Below are positions 11,601-18,918 of a stretch of DNA of 33,671 nt, piece by piece. This DNA comes from an uncultured Pelagibacteraceae bacterium (lineage in GTDB: Bacteria > Pseudomonadota > Alphaproteobacteria > Pelagibacterales > AG-422-B15). The stretch spans positions 1 through 33,671 of the forward strand of contig CABZLP010000007.1 of the NCBI GenBank assembly GCA_902526565.1, given 5' to 3'. The notes below the pieces were generated by a model, which searched no databases, was not told where the DNA came from, and saw only the letters and a list, made by a program, of their open reading frames with translations. Position 1 is the first letter of the stretch. Each line of letters starts with the position of its first letter. The position numbers and the translations under genes are program-made.

Positions 11601-11774
11601 CTCAGAGTCGGATGGAGATACGCCCGGAAGTCCAACACCTGCATAAACGACAGGAATCGTAATATCTGGTTCAGCTTCAACAGGAATATTTATCCTCCCG
11701 AATATGCCAGCAACAATAAGCACTAATAAGAAAGCAAGTGCTGTTCTTTTTCTGTCTACAAAAAACTCGATCAT
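8637..11774 (-). CDS. RND efflux pump inner-membrane subunit (first of a pair)
   Basis: This is an RND-family pump subunit of 1045 residues in the AcrB/HAE fold: one helix at the extreme N-terminus (about residues 8-28), a periplasmic porter/docking domain, a helix cluster around 330-480, then the repeat of this arrangement. The N-terminal IPVEAEPDITIPVV and the GVSPSDSERLLVRPLEEEL segment are characteristic. TM4 has GMLIDGSIVVVE with a lone Asp (D396); TM10 has GIVVNNNIILID (N928-N930). The gene starts directly after the adaptor stop (zero spacing) and runs without spacer into the second RND gene. With the adaptor, the TolC-like channel and its partner subunit it should form an envelope-spanning exporter. 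Substrates cannot be inferred. Confidence 0.94.
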   Translation of the reverse strand: MIEFFVDRKRTALAFLLVLIVAGIFGRINIPVEAEPDITIPVVYAGVGLPGVSPSDSERLLVRPLEEELRSIEGVKKLQAFGFEGYAAAVVEFEAAETMSKSLDNVRDAVNEAKSKFPEDAKDPIVREVSLSDDPSIIVAISSDVAQERELLNIIRDIQNEIELLPEIFEVDLIGNRDEQLEAILNRNQIENYNISIYEIIRAINNNNQAVMAGEIETGQGQFSVDVPGLFEDESEINSIPIRSSSNGVVLLSDISDVKRNFKERTFFTSINQNQSICLGVKKARGANLISTINKVENIVEKYQSKISPDISLGYVLNTKDVMLEQVNSLQGNIIMATMFVLIVAMITFGIRSSLIVGSGIPVSIIIAIFILYALGFTYNFMVIFGMLVALGMLIDGSIVVVELADRKMVEGYDKKTAFIYAAKRMFWPVTASAATTLAVFIPLFFWPGVSGQFMRVLPITIFIILTVALIYSLMIVPVIGSIFGKASEMSKKTVQSISSEHAYDLSKVEGIVGKYINFLTLVLKRPLIVSGSIIIFSFIVISTYSSIGKGVVLVSQSDPYAGFGKIQARGNLTIEQIDELSESVEEIVHGTKGVKNLFLQTGRFNNFRTGGSSSDDTIASFFFEFTDRKERENGRVVIENMRKELDKIPGIKTEIKAQEGGPPTGKDIEIRVLGPNRSSTMTVAQDIKSYLNTVVGLVNLESTLPVPGVEWELFVDKPKAAKFGADIPTIGNSIGLITSGLTIGSYRPKDIDEELDIVLRYPEKERYIDELDNILINTESGMVPISNFVEKKPQQKVNYVRKFDSKHVTIIKADVSSEFTPESRLKLFESWIKEQSIPANVDIEFGGDNEEQVNSLNFVTQAFVISIMLMAALLVTQFNNFYQMTIILSAVVLSTAGVMLGLLIFNQVFSALLTGIGIVSLAGIVVNNNIILIDSFNVISSKSNEDVRTRIIKACAQRLRPIFLTSLTTMLGLIPLALNYSIDPIARDIAYDSNASTSWAPLAQCIIYGISFSAILTLVLTPCLLVLPDHIKDIIKKFRKPSFA

Positions 11775-12833
11775 TTAATAATTAATTTCCTGCCCCTCAA
11801 TAACATATTCTTGACCGACTGTAATAATCTTTGTTTTTTCAGGCAATCCCTCTACCCAAAGACCATCTGGAGTATCCTCTATAATTGATATTTTTTTAAA
11901 AGTTGCACTGTTATCAATTGCGATTTTAATACCCAATTCTCCATTATCGTCTAATGATAATAAATAAGAAGGTATTAGATGTGCTGTTGTTTCGCGTATT
12001 GGTACTTTTATTTCCGCCGTTAGTCCCTCTCTAATTTCTCCGCCTATATTAGATATTTCAGCCTCAACTGTATAAGTTCTTGTTTGAGGTGAAGCACTCT
12101 TACTGATAAAGTTAATTTGGCCTTTTAAACTTATGTTATTAAGAAGCTCAATTTCTACTTTTGACTTCTTTTTAACTTTACTTACTTCTTTTTCAGTTAC
12201 CTCTCCCACAACCTTCATTGGATCTAATTGAATAATTGTCACACACGGCAGGCTTGGACTAATTAATGAACCTATTTCAACATGTACCTCTTCAATGTAT
12301 CCGTCAAAAGGAGCTAATATCTTTGTATTATTTAATTCATTTTGTGACATCTCAACTTTAGCATCAGCCCCCTTAAGCCTTGCTTCAGCCATTGCTAAAT
12401 CATTTTCTGAACGATAACCATCAATCTTTAGCTTGTTTATTGCGTCATACTGAAGGCTAGCTTGTTTTTGAAGAGCGAGTGCTTCATCTAAAATTGCAGT
12501 TCTATTTTCCTCTTCCAAACTACAAACCAAATCATTTTTTTTGACATAATCTCCCTTTTTCGATGTAAAAATAATATTTGAAGAAGTTTTTGGATTTAAT
12601 TTAATTTTTTTATTTGCTTCAGTCTTGCCTCTTATCGTTAAATAAAAAACTTTTTTCTTAGAACTAGTCTCCATTACTCTCACAGATACTGATTCGTCTA
12701 TTTCTATAGATTTCTCAATATTTTCAACAACTTCATTGCTATTATCTCCACTTAGAACTCCTGATAGAATCCATAAGAGCACTGCCGCAAGGATGTAAAA
12801 AGCTATCATGTAATTACTTAATAAAAATCTCAT
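11775..12833 (-). CDS. RND efflux periplasmic adaptor (membrane fusion protein)
   Basis: The 352-residue adaptor would link the RND pump in the inner membrane to the TolC-like channel. An N-terminal hydrophobic segment (about residues 9-27) is an uncleaved anchor or signal; there is no lipobox Cys. A lipoyl half-motif follows (PKTSSNIIFTSKKGDYVKKND), then a helical hairpin (about 115-170), the second lipoyl half (KILAPFDGYIEEVHVEIGSLI) and beta-barrel and membrane-proximal segments (QTRTYTVEAEI, REGLTAEIKVPI). This domain order is the classical HlyD/AcrA order. It lies 27 bp downstream of the PadR gene and directly abuts the first RND gene, so it belongs to the same transcript. Confidence 0.94.
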   Translation of the reverse strand: MRFLLSNYMIAFYILAAVLLWILSGVLSGDNSNEVVENIEKSIEIDESVSVRVMETSSKKKVFYLTIRGKTEANKKIKLNPKTSSNIIFTSKKGDYVKKNDLVCSLEEENRTAILDEALALQKQASLQYDAINKLKIDGYRSENDLAMAEARLKGADAKVEMSQNELNNTKILAPFDGYIEEVHVEIGSLISPSLPCVTIIQLDPMKVVGEVTEKEVSKVKKKSKVEIELLNNISLKGQINFISKSASPQTRTYTVEAEISNIGGEIREGLTAEIKVPIRETTAHLIPSYLLSLDDNGELGIKIAIDNSATFKKISIIEDTPDGLWVEGLPEKTKIITVGQEYVIEGQEINY

Positions 12834-12860
12834 ATTTAAGCCTCAATATTTTTTAATTAA

Positions 12861-13412
12861 TTATTCCTTTAATAGATATCTATTCTTCTCAACGTACCTA
12901 ATTCCTGTTTCAAAAAGTGTTGATGCTAAACCTCTAATAAATTTAATAGATTTTTCTTTTCTTAAAGCAGCAAGTTCTGATGGGATAGGGCCGTCATATT
13001 TAAATTGTTCAAGTTTCTGTTTTAAGTATAGAACTCTTTCATTCATTACAGTATCTAACATTTCATTTGGGAGATATTTAGAAAATAATACCAATAAAAA
13101 AAATTCAGATTTTATCTGATCGCCAAAATTTCCAGATCTGATGTATTCTGTTGCATCACTAAGTAAATTAGACTTCATAAGAACTAATCCTTTTTTTGTA
13201 ATTGTATAAACTTTTTTGTCTGGTTTTTTACTTTGTGCGTGCTGTTTGCAAGAAACATATTTACTTGATTGTAGATTATTTAATGTGGGATAAATTGTTC
13301 CAAAACTTAGACTGTAGAAATCTGATAAAGGACCTTCAAACATTTGTTTAATTTCATATCCAGATCTTGGTCCTAGCGATAAGAGGCCTAAACAAAGAGT
13401 TTCTTTTTGCAT
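12861..13412 (-). CDS. PadR-family transcriptional repressor
   Basis: PadR regulators are dimeric winged-helix repressors, often located next to the efflux genes they control. The 183-residue protein has the PadR N-terminus (LCLGLLSLGPRSGYEIKQMF) and the recognition-helix region with the family hallmark FGTIYPTLNNL near residues 37-47. The wing follows (KKVYTITKKG, about 66-75), then a helical C-terminal domain of the Vir_act_alpha_C type (about 95-180) that mediates dimerisation. It starts one base after the channel gene stops. Two perfect palindromes of the form TATATCA-N3-TGATATA sit immediately upstream of the operon, and I infer these are its autoregulatory operators. The inducer is unknown. 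Confidence 0.92.
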   Translation of the reverse strand: MQKETLCLGLLSLGPRSGYEIKQMFEGPLSDFYSLSFGTIYPTLNNLQSSKYVSCKQHAQSKKPDKKVYTITKKGLVLMKSNLLSDATEYIRSGNFGDQIKSEFFLLVLFSKYLPNEMLDTVMNERVLYLKQKLEQFKYDGPIPSELAALRKEKSIKFIRGLASTLFETGIRYVEKNRYLLKE

Positions 13413-13413
13413 T

Positions 13414-14703
13414 TTAATTTACCTCTAAATTTTCTAAATTAAGTATCCCAGCTAGATACATAATTTGAGTTTTGACTATTTCTCTGTCTTTTTGTTTGTT
13501 GAAATAATTGATTTCTGAGTTGAGCAACGCTTGTCTTGCAATTAAAACATCAAGTACACTTCTTTCGCCAACCTCTTGCTCAATCACAGTACCTTTGTAT
13601 GCAGTTTTATTGGCATTGTAACTCAGCTCTGCAGCTTCAATGGTTTGCTCAGAAATTTTATATTTATCCCAAATATTTTCAGAAAGGATTACTGTTTCAT
13701 TTTGTGTTTTTTGCAAAAGAATTAATTGTGAATTTTTAAGTTCCTTTGCTTTACGAACATTAGACAGCGATTTCCCAGCAGTAAAAATTGGCCAGTTAAG
13801 AGTAGCATTGACTTCTTCATTGGTCAATTCATCTATCTCTGATGAAAATTCGTCTAACTCAGATTTAGTGGCAGTAAGATTAAGTTGAGGGTAATATGCC
13901 GAACGGGCAACTCCTACATTAGCATCCATTATTTTCATATTTACTTCTGCCATTCTTATTGAGTAATTATTTAAAATTAAAATTTCTTTAAACTCTTCAA
14001 ATGAGTTCGGGATATCTACATTAATTTCTGAAAAAATTAAATTTCTGGCGTCAACACCAACTAAATCAAGGAATGAGTTTTTTAAATTTTTTAGAATTAT
14101 TTCTGAATCTAATAAATCAATCTTTGCAATATTAAAGTAAGCTTCAGCCTGGGCTACGTCGGTTTTTGATGCAAGGCCAACCTCATATTCTTTTATTGTT
14201 GCATTTGATCTCTCTGAAACTGACTCAAGGTTATCCTTGTATGATCGAAGAGACTTTTCAGCAACAAGGACATTATAGTAAGCTTCAATTGTCTCTAAAA
14301 TTATATCCTGAGTAACTTTTTGTTGATTAAGTCTTTTTAAGTTTAGAGATTCTTTAGTTGATATTGAATTGTAAAATCGATTAAAACCACTAAAAAGATT
14401 TTGGGATAAAATAATTGACTTACTACTTGGGGTTAACTCATACGCATTTGCACTAACTCCAGATTGCGTTTTAATACCTGAGTATTCGTTTTCAGATATA
14501 TTGGCATTAAGACTTACAGATGGAAAGTAATTTGATTTAGATTGAAAATAATCTTCTTCAGCAATATCCACACTATTAGTCTCCATTTTAAGGAGCAGGT
14601 TATTTGCTAAAGACTCGCTAATTGCATCATATAGACTTAATGCCCCCGCATTATTGCTTGATAATAAAGCTACTACCGTCGCTAAATATTTAAAATATTT
14701 CAT
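13414..14703 (-). CDS. TolC-family outer membrane efflux channel
   Basis: This is the trimeric outer-membrane/periplasmic exit duct of the tripartite pump. From the chosen ATG at 14703 the product has 429 residues. It begins with a signal peptide (MKYFKYLATVVALLSSNNAGA, cleaved near AGA/LS). Two structural repeats of long helices and beta strands follow, with typical segments such as QNLFSGFNRFYN, AYYNVLVAEKSL, VGLASKTDVAQAEA and, in the second repeat, NWPIFTAGKS and VGERSVLDVLIARQALLNSE. The reading frame is open to 14754, but that would put extra residues before the signal peptide and cover the operator region. The ATG at 14703 also has AAGGA at good spacing upstream. It is the first gene of the efflux operon. 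Confidence 0.93.
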   Translation of the reverse strand: MKYFKYLATVVALLSSNNAGALSLYDAISESLANNLLLKMETNSVDIAEEDYFQSKSNYFPSVSLNANISENEYSGIKTQSGVSANAYELTPSSKSIILSQNLFSGFNRFYNSISTKESLNLKRLNQQKVTQDIILETIEAYYNVLVAEKSLRSYKDNLESVSERSNATIKEYEVGLASKTDVAQAEAYFNIAKIDLLDSEIILKNLKNSFLDLVGVDARNLIFSEINVDIPNSFEEFKEILILNNYSIRMAEVNMKIMDANVGVARSAYYPQLNLTATKSELDEFSSEIDELTNEEVNATLNWPIFTAGKSLSNVRKAKELKNSQLILLQKTQNETVILSENIWDKYKISEQTIEAAELSYNANKTAYKGTVIEQEVGERSVLDVLIARQALLNSEINYFNKQKDREIVKTQIMYLAGILNLENLEVN

Positions 14704-14724
14704 ATAAACATCCTTGAAAAAAAG

Positions 14725-14749
14725 TATATATATCAGATTGATATATATA
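14725..14749. promoter_or_regulatory. Proximal palindromic operator, probably bound by the PadR repressor
   Basis: This is a perfect inverted repeat with 11-bp arms: TATATATATCA (14725-14735), spacer GAT, TGATATATATA (14739-14749). Its centre is 34 bp upstream of the channel start codon at 14703. On the minus strand it overlaps candidate promoter elements (TTGATT at 14754-14749 and TATATA at 14730-14725), so a bound dimer would block RNA polymerase. Assignment to the PadR protein is inference from position and shared half-sites. Confidence 0.75.
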
Positions 14750-14757
14750 ATCAATAC

Positions 14758-14776
14758 CTATATCAGTGTGATATAG
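14758..14776. promoter_or_regulatory. Distal palindromic operator, probably bound by the PadR repressor
   Basis: This is a perfect inverted repeat with 8-bp arms: CTATATCA (14758-14765), spacer GTG, TGATATAG (14769-14776). It shares the core TATATCA-N3-TGATATA with the proximal site but differs in spacer and flanks. Centre-to-centre distance is 30 bp, close to three helical turns, so two dimers would sit on the same DNA face. It lies between the divergent efflux operon and rlmE. Confidence 0.75.
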
Positions 14777-14840
14777 TAGAATTTGACTATTTTTCAAGTA
14801 AAATGCATTTATTGTTAAATAATTGATAAAAAACAATATT

Positions 14841-15470
14841 ATGAAGATTAAAAATAAATCATTTAAAGATAAGAGTAAGAAATGGCTAAAGAGACATGTA
14901 GATGATGAATTTGTACAAAAGTCTATTAGTGACAACTATAGATCTAGGGCCGCATACAAGTTGGTCGAAATTATTGAAAAATACAAAATATTAGATGATG
15001 CCAAGAATATAATTGATCTTGGGTCAGCGCCTGGAAGTTGGTGCCAAGTACTTAAAAATCATGGAAAAAGTCTAAATTCAATAATTGCTGTAGATATCTT
15101 AGAAATGGAGGAAATTAAGGGAGTTACTTTCTATAGATCAGACTTTTTATCTTCCGAATTTGAAAAAATTTCTAAAACCTTAGGTGAATTTGACCTAGTG
15201 CTTTCTGATATCTCACCCAACTTGTCAGGCAATAAAGTGTCTGATTTTCTTCTTTCCAAGAATATAGTTGAGAATGCATTAAGTTTTTCACTTCAGAATC
15301 TTAATACTAATGGCCATTTTGTGGCTAAGTATTTCAGAACAGGCGATATTTCGGATGTACTCACTATATGTAAAAGGAATTTTTATAAAGTTATTTCATT
15401 TAAGCCAAAATCAAGTAGGAAAAATTCGAGTGAAATTTACTTAGTTTGCCTTAGAAAAATAACACCTTGA
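14841..15470 (+). CDS. rlmE: 23S rRNA (uridine-2'-O-)-methyltransferase RlmE (FtsJ/RrmJ)
   Basis: RlmE methylates the 2'-OH of a uridine in the A-loop of 23S rRNA during late large-subunit assembly. The 209-residue length from the ATG at 14841 matches the family; an upstream TTG at 14823 is possible but unnecessary. Visible motifs are the RSRAAYKL start with the catalytic Lys, SAM-binding IDLGSAPGSW, the LSDISPNLSG motif with the catalytic Asp, FVAKYF with the second catalytic Lys, and SSEIYLV with the Glu, so the K-D-K-E tetrad is intact. It is transcribed divergently from the efflux operon. The distal operator lies about 65 bp upstream of its start, so crosstalk is possible but unproven. 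Confidence 0.94.
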   Translation: MKIKNKSFKDKSKKWLKRHVDDEFVQKSISDNYRSRAAYKLVEIIEKYKILDDAKNIIDLGSAPGSWCQVLKNHGKSLNSIIAVDILEMEEIKGVTFYRSDFLSSEFEKISKTLGEFDLVLSDISPNLSGNKVSDFLLSKNIVENALSFSLQNLNTNGHFVAKYFRTGDISDVLTICKRNFYKVISFKPKSSRKNSSEIYLVCLRKITP

Positions 15471-15496
15471 TTGACATAATATGTTAAATAATTTAA

Positions 15497-16972
15497 ATGT
15501 CAGAGATGGAGCGCTCCACTATTCAAAAATCCCTTTCATTTGACGATGTTTTAATAAAGCCTGCGCGCTCATCTGTTCTACCAACTGAGGTTCAATCACA
15601 TACATCTATAACTTCAAATATTAAACTTGGTATTCCATTAATTTCTTCGGCAATGGACACTGTTACAGAATATAAGTTAGCTATTGCTATTGCTCAATCT
15701 GGTGGGTTGGGAATACTTCATAAAAATATGTCTATAGACGATCAAGCGCAAAATGTAGCAAAAGTAAAAAAGTTTGAAACTGGCATGGTAATTGATCCAG
15801 TAACCATAACACCTGAAGCCACTCTATCAGATGCTTTAGATCTAATGAAAGAGCATCAGATTTCTGGTGTCCCAGTAGTCGATAGTAACGATAAGCTGCT
15901 CGGTATTTTAACAAATAGGGATGTTCGTTTCGCAACTAACATGTCTCAAAAAATTAGTGAGTTAATGACAAGTGAAAATTTGATTACTGTAAAAGAGGGA
16001 ATCTCTAGTGACGATGCCCAGAAATTACTGCATGCTCATAGAATTGAGAAACTAATCGTTGTTGACGATAATAGAAAGTGCATTGGCTTAATTACAGTGA
16101 AAGATATCGAAAAAAGTCAATTAAATCCTCACGCATCTAAGGATGCCAAAGGAAGGCTGATAGTGGGTTCTGCAATAGGTGTTGGAATAGAAGCAATTAA
16201 TAGAGCAGAGCGCTTAGTTGATGCTGGTGTAGATGTGTTAGTAATAGATACTGCTCATGGCCACTCAGAAAAAGTTATTTCTACTCTTGAAGAAATTAAA
16301 TCTCATTTTTCCATCGATGTAGTTGTTGGCAATGTAGCTACAAAAGAAGCTACAGCAGAATTAATTGATAAAGGCGCAGATTGTATAAAAGTTGGTATAG
16401 GTCCAGGGTCAATTTGTACTACGAGGGTAGTTGCTGGAATAGGAGTCCCCCAATTCTCAGCAATTTTGGATTGTGCTGAGATTGCAAACAAAAAAAATAT
16501 TCCAGTCATTGCTGATGGAGGTATAAAATATTCTGGAGATATAGCAAAAGCAATAGGTGCAGGAGCTAATGCGGTAATGATAGGATCATTATTTGCTGGA
16601 ACCGACGAGTCTCCAGGTGAAGTATACTTGTTTAAAGGCAGGAGTTATAAATCATATCGTGGGATGGGTTCACTGGGTGCAATGGCTAGAGGGTCAGCAG
16701 ATAGATATTTTCAGGAGGAAATAACAGAAAGCAATAAACATGTACCTGAAGGAATTGAGGGAAGAGTTCCATACAAAGGTCCAATATCACCAATAATATA
16801 TCAGCTTGTTGGCGGCCTCAAAGCATCAATGGGCTACACAGGTTCTAGAGATATAATGCAATTTAAAAAGAATGTTCGGTTTATTGAAATCACTGGAGCA
16901 GGACTAAAAGAGAGTCATGTGCATGATGTAGATATCACTCGTGAGTCACCAAATTATCCAACCAATATTTAA
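15497..16972 (+). CDS. guaB: Inosine-5'-monophosphate dehydrogenase
   Basis: This enzyme oxidises IMP to XMP with NAD+, the committed step of guanine nucleotide synthesis. The 491-residue protein has the normal length and a TIM-barrel catalytic domain split by a pair of CBS domains (about residues 95-205). The catalytic loop GPGSICTTRV places the nucleophilic Cys at 307. The flap segment GRVPYKGPI and the GGLKASMGYTG region are intact. The start MSEMERSTIQ is 26 bp after the rlmE stop. An in-frame ATG three codons later is an alternative. It is followed at once by a small secreted TPR gene and then guaA, so both steps from IMP to GMP are encoded together. Confidence 0.98.
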   Translation: MSEMERSTIQKSLSFDDVLIKPARSSVLPTEVQSHTSITSNIKLGIPLISSAMDTVTEYKLAIAIAQSGGLGILHKNMSIDDQAQNVAKVKKFETGMVIDPVTITPEATLSDALDLMKEHQISGVPVVDSNDKLLGILTNRDVRFATNMSQKISELMTSENLITVKEGISSDDAQKLLHAHRIEKLIVVDDNRKCIGLITVKDIEKSQLNPHASKDAKGRLIVGSAIGVGIEAINRAERLVDAGVDVLVIDTAHGHSEKVISTLEEIKSHFSIDVVVGNVATKEATAELIDKGADCIKVGIGPGSICTTRVVAGIGVPQFSAILDCAEIANKKNIPVIADGGIKYSGDIAKAIGAGANAVMIGSLFAGTDESPGEVYLFKGRSYKSYRGMGSLGAMARGSADRYFQEEITESNKHVPEGIEGRVPYKGPISPIIYQLVGGLKASMGYTGSRDIMQFKKNVRFIEITGAGLKESHVHDVDITRESPNYPTNI

Positions 16973-16976
16973 GTTG

Positions 16977-17375
16977 ATGAAATATTTTATAATTTTAACT
17001 CTTTTATTATACACATCTCATTCTTTATCAGCGTCAAATTTCTATGACAATGCTCTAAAGAATTACAATGATACTAAATACAAAACAGCCATTAAATATT
17101 TAGAAAAGGAAATTGTTTTCAATCCTAAATCATCTGAGTCATTTATTTTACTTGGAAAATCTTACGAAAAAATAGACGATTTAAACACTGCTAATAAATA
17201 TTATAATATCGCGTTTACGTTAGCACCGCATAGTTTAGAGCTTAATTTTCTCTTAGGAAAGACTGCGTATGGATTGGGTAATATAGAAAATTATGCTGAA
17301 TTCATTTCTAATTTAGAAATCCTTTGTGAGAACGACTGTGAAGAAATTAATAATCTAAAATTACTGGCCGAGTAG
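16977..17375 (+). CDS. Small secreted TPR-repeat protein
   Basis: This protein of about 132 residues has no function I recognise. From the ATG at 16977 it begins with a clear signal peptide (MKYFIILTLLLYTSHSLSA) with no lipobox, so the mature protein should be periplasmic. The rest has at least two tetratricopeptide-like helix pairs (YDNALKNYNDTKYKTAIKYL, then SFILLGKSYEKIDDLNTANKYYN, and a third partial one LNFLLGKTAYGLGN). TPR modules usually bind other proteins. The longer open frame from 16941 would overlap guaB and hide the signal peptide, so I reject it. It sits 4 bp after guaB and 1 bp before guaA, hence it is cotranscribed, but a link to GMP synthesis is not implied. Confidence 0.75.
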   Translation: MKYFIILTLLLYTSHSLSASNFYDNALKNYNDTKYKTAIKYLEKEIVFNPKSSESFILLGKSYEKIDDLNTANKYYNIAFTLAPHSLELNFLLGKTAYGLGNIENYAEFISNLEILCENDCEEINNLKLLAE

Positions 17376-17376
17376 T

Positions 17377-18915
17377 ATGATTTATATTGTAGACTTCGGC
17401 TCTCAGGTAACCCAATTAATTGCAAGAAGAGTTCGAGAGGTCGGTGTTTACTGTGAGATTGTAAGCAATAAGAAACTTTTGAATAAAATCAAAGTTATGA
17501 AACCAACTGGACTCATATTTTCAGGTGGGCCCGCAAGTGTTCATAAGTCACGTACACCTAAAATTGATCAGAAAATTTTTTCGTTAAATATTCCGATACT
17601 AGGAATTTGTTACGGAATGCAGCTAATAGTGCATCAACTTGGAGGTAAGGTTGAAATATCAAATGAACGTGAATTTGGCAAAACATTAATTACGCACACC
17701 AATAAAAGTAAGCTCTTTCAAAATATTAGGTTAAAAAAGAAGCAACATTATGTATGGATGAGTCATGGAGACAAAGCGATCAAATTACCTATTGATTTTA
17801 GGACCATTGCAAAAAGTAAGAACTCGAAATTTGCGGGAATAGAAAACAAAAAACTAAATATATACGGTCTACAGTTTCATCCTGAAGTGGTTCACACACA
17901 TCAAGGTGAAAAAATAATTAAGAACTTCATAATTAATATCTGCAAAGCTAAACCAACATGGAGTATGCAAAATTATCTTAAAATTCAAGTTGCTAAAATA
18001 AAGACTAAGGTTGGAAAAAATCACGTCATTTGTGGTTTATCTGGAGGAGTCGACAGTATGGTGACTGCGGCAATAATTTCAAAAGCAATTAATAAACAAT
18101 TAACATGCATCTATGTTGATACAGGCTTAATGAGATTAAATGAAACTGAGGAGGTTCATAATTTATTCAAAAAGTATTTTAAATCAAAGCTTATTATAGT
18201 TAATGCCAAGAGTAGGTTCCTTACCTCACTGAAAGGAGTTTCAGATCCAGAAAAAAAACGTAAAATTATCGGAAATTTATTCATAAATATATTTAATACC
18301 GAATCCAAAAAAATCTCTAAAGCAAAATTTTTAGCTCAAGGTACTATCTACCCAGATATAATAGAAAGTCAAAGTTTTCATGGAGGGCCAACTTCAGTCA
18401 TTAAGTCACATCATAATGTTGGAGGCTTGCCTAAAGAAATGAAGCTAGGTCTTGTCGAGCCTCTTCAAGAGTTATTTAAGGATGAAGTAAGAAGACTCGG
18501 TAAGGAACTAAAATTACCCAAAGAATTTATTCAACGACATCCGTTTCCAGGTCCTGGATTAGGAATTCGAGTATTAAGTGATATTACAAAAGAAAAAGTA
18601 CAAATGTTACAACAGGCAGATAAAATATATATTGATGAGATTAAGGCAGCTAATTTGTATAGAGAAATTTGGCAGGCTTTTGCCGTTTTATTGCCTGTTC
18701 GAACCGTTGGTGTCATGGGTGATCAAAGGTCATACGAGTTTGTTTGTGGCTTGAGGGCAGTTACCTCTGTAGATGGAATGACTGCTGATTTTTTTCCTTT
18801 TAGTGGTGAATTTTTAAGTAAAGTATCAACTCGTATTATAAATGAAGTAAAAGGCATTAATCGTGTAGTTTATGATACGACTTCTAAGCCGCCTGGCACT
18901 ATTGAGTGGGAATAA
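17377..18915 (+). CDS. guaA: GMP synthase (glutamine-hydrolysing)
   Basis: GuaA aminates XMP to GMP using glutamine and ATP. The 512-residue protein contains a class I glutamine amidotransferase domain with nucleophile C78 (GICYGMQ) and His168/Glu170 (FHPEVV). The ATP-pyrophosphatase domain has the P-loop SGGVDS at 222-227, and the C-terminal dimerisation domain has FPGPGLGIRVL and the terminal TIEWE. The last codons coincide with a 16-bp sequence repeated 1194 bp downstream; the guaA 3' end is a recognised integration site of genomic islands. Here the stop is TAA followed by a second in-frame TAA, whereas the downstream copy continues into TGA. Confidence 0.98.
   Translation: MIYIVDFGSQVTQLIARRVREVGVYCEIVSNKKLLNKIKVMKPTGLIFSGGPASVHKSRTPKIDQKIFSLNIPILGICYGMQLIVHQLGGKVEISNEREFGKTLITHTNKSKLFQNIRLKKKQHYVWMSHGDKAIKLPIDFRTIAKSKNSKFAGIENKKLNIYGLQFHPEVVHTHQGEKIIKNFIINICKAKPTWSMQNYLKIQVAKIKTKVGKNHVICGLSGGVDSMVTAAIISKAINKQLTCIYVDTGLMRLNETEEVHNLFKKYFKSKLIIVNAKSRFLTSLKGVSDPEKKRKIIGNLFINIFNTESKKISKAKFLAQGTIYPDIIESQSFHGGPTSVIKSHHNVGGLPKEMKLGLVEPLQELFKDEVRRLGKELKLPKEFIQRHPFPGPGLGIRVLSDITKEKVQMLQQADKIYIDEIKAANLYREIWQAFAVLLPVRTVGVMGDQRSYEFVCGLRAVTSVDGMTADFFPFSGEFLSKVSTRIINEVKGINRVVYDTTSKPPGTIEWE
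18898..18913 (+). repeat. Direct repeat, left copy (guaA 3' end; putative att site)
   Basis: The 16 bases ACTATTGAGTGGGAAT encode the end of GuaA (TIEWE plus the first base of the stop) and recur exactly at 20092-20107. The same segment of guaA is a known tyrosine-integrase target in other bacteria, so I read this as one end of an integrated element or of its remnant. Confidence 0.7.
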
Positions 18916-18918
18916 TAA

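Noticed and set aside
14704-14754. Longer N-terminus for the TolC-like channel starting at 14754
   Set aside because: It would precede a clear signal peptide and cover the palindromic operators; the ATG at 14703 has a good ribosome binding site.
15471-15476. Perfect TTGACA upstream of guaB as a -35 element
   Set aside because: The guaB ATG is at 15497, so a -10 at normal spacing would overlap the start codon (TAAATG), and no good -10 is seen; possible only if the transcript is leaderless.
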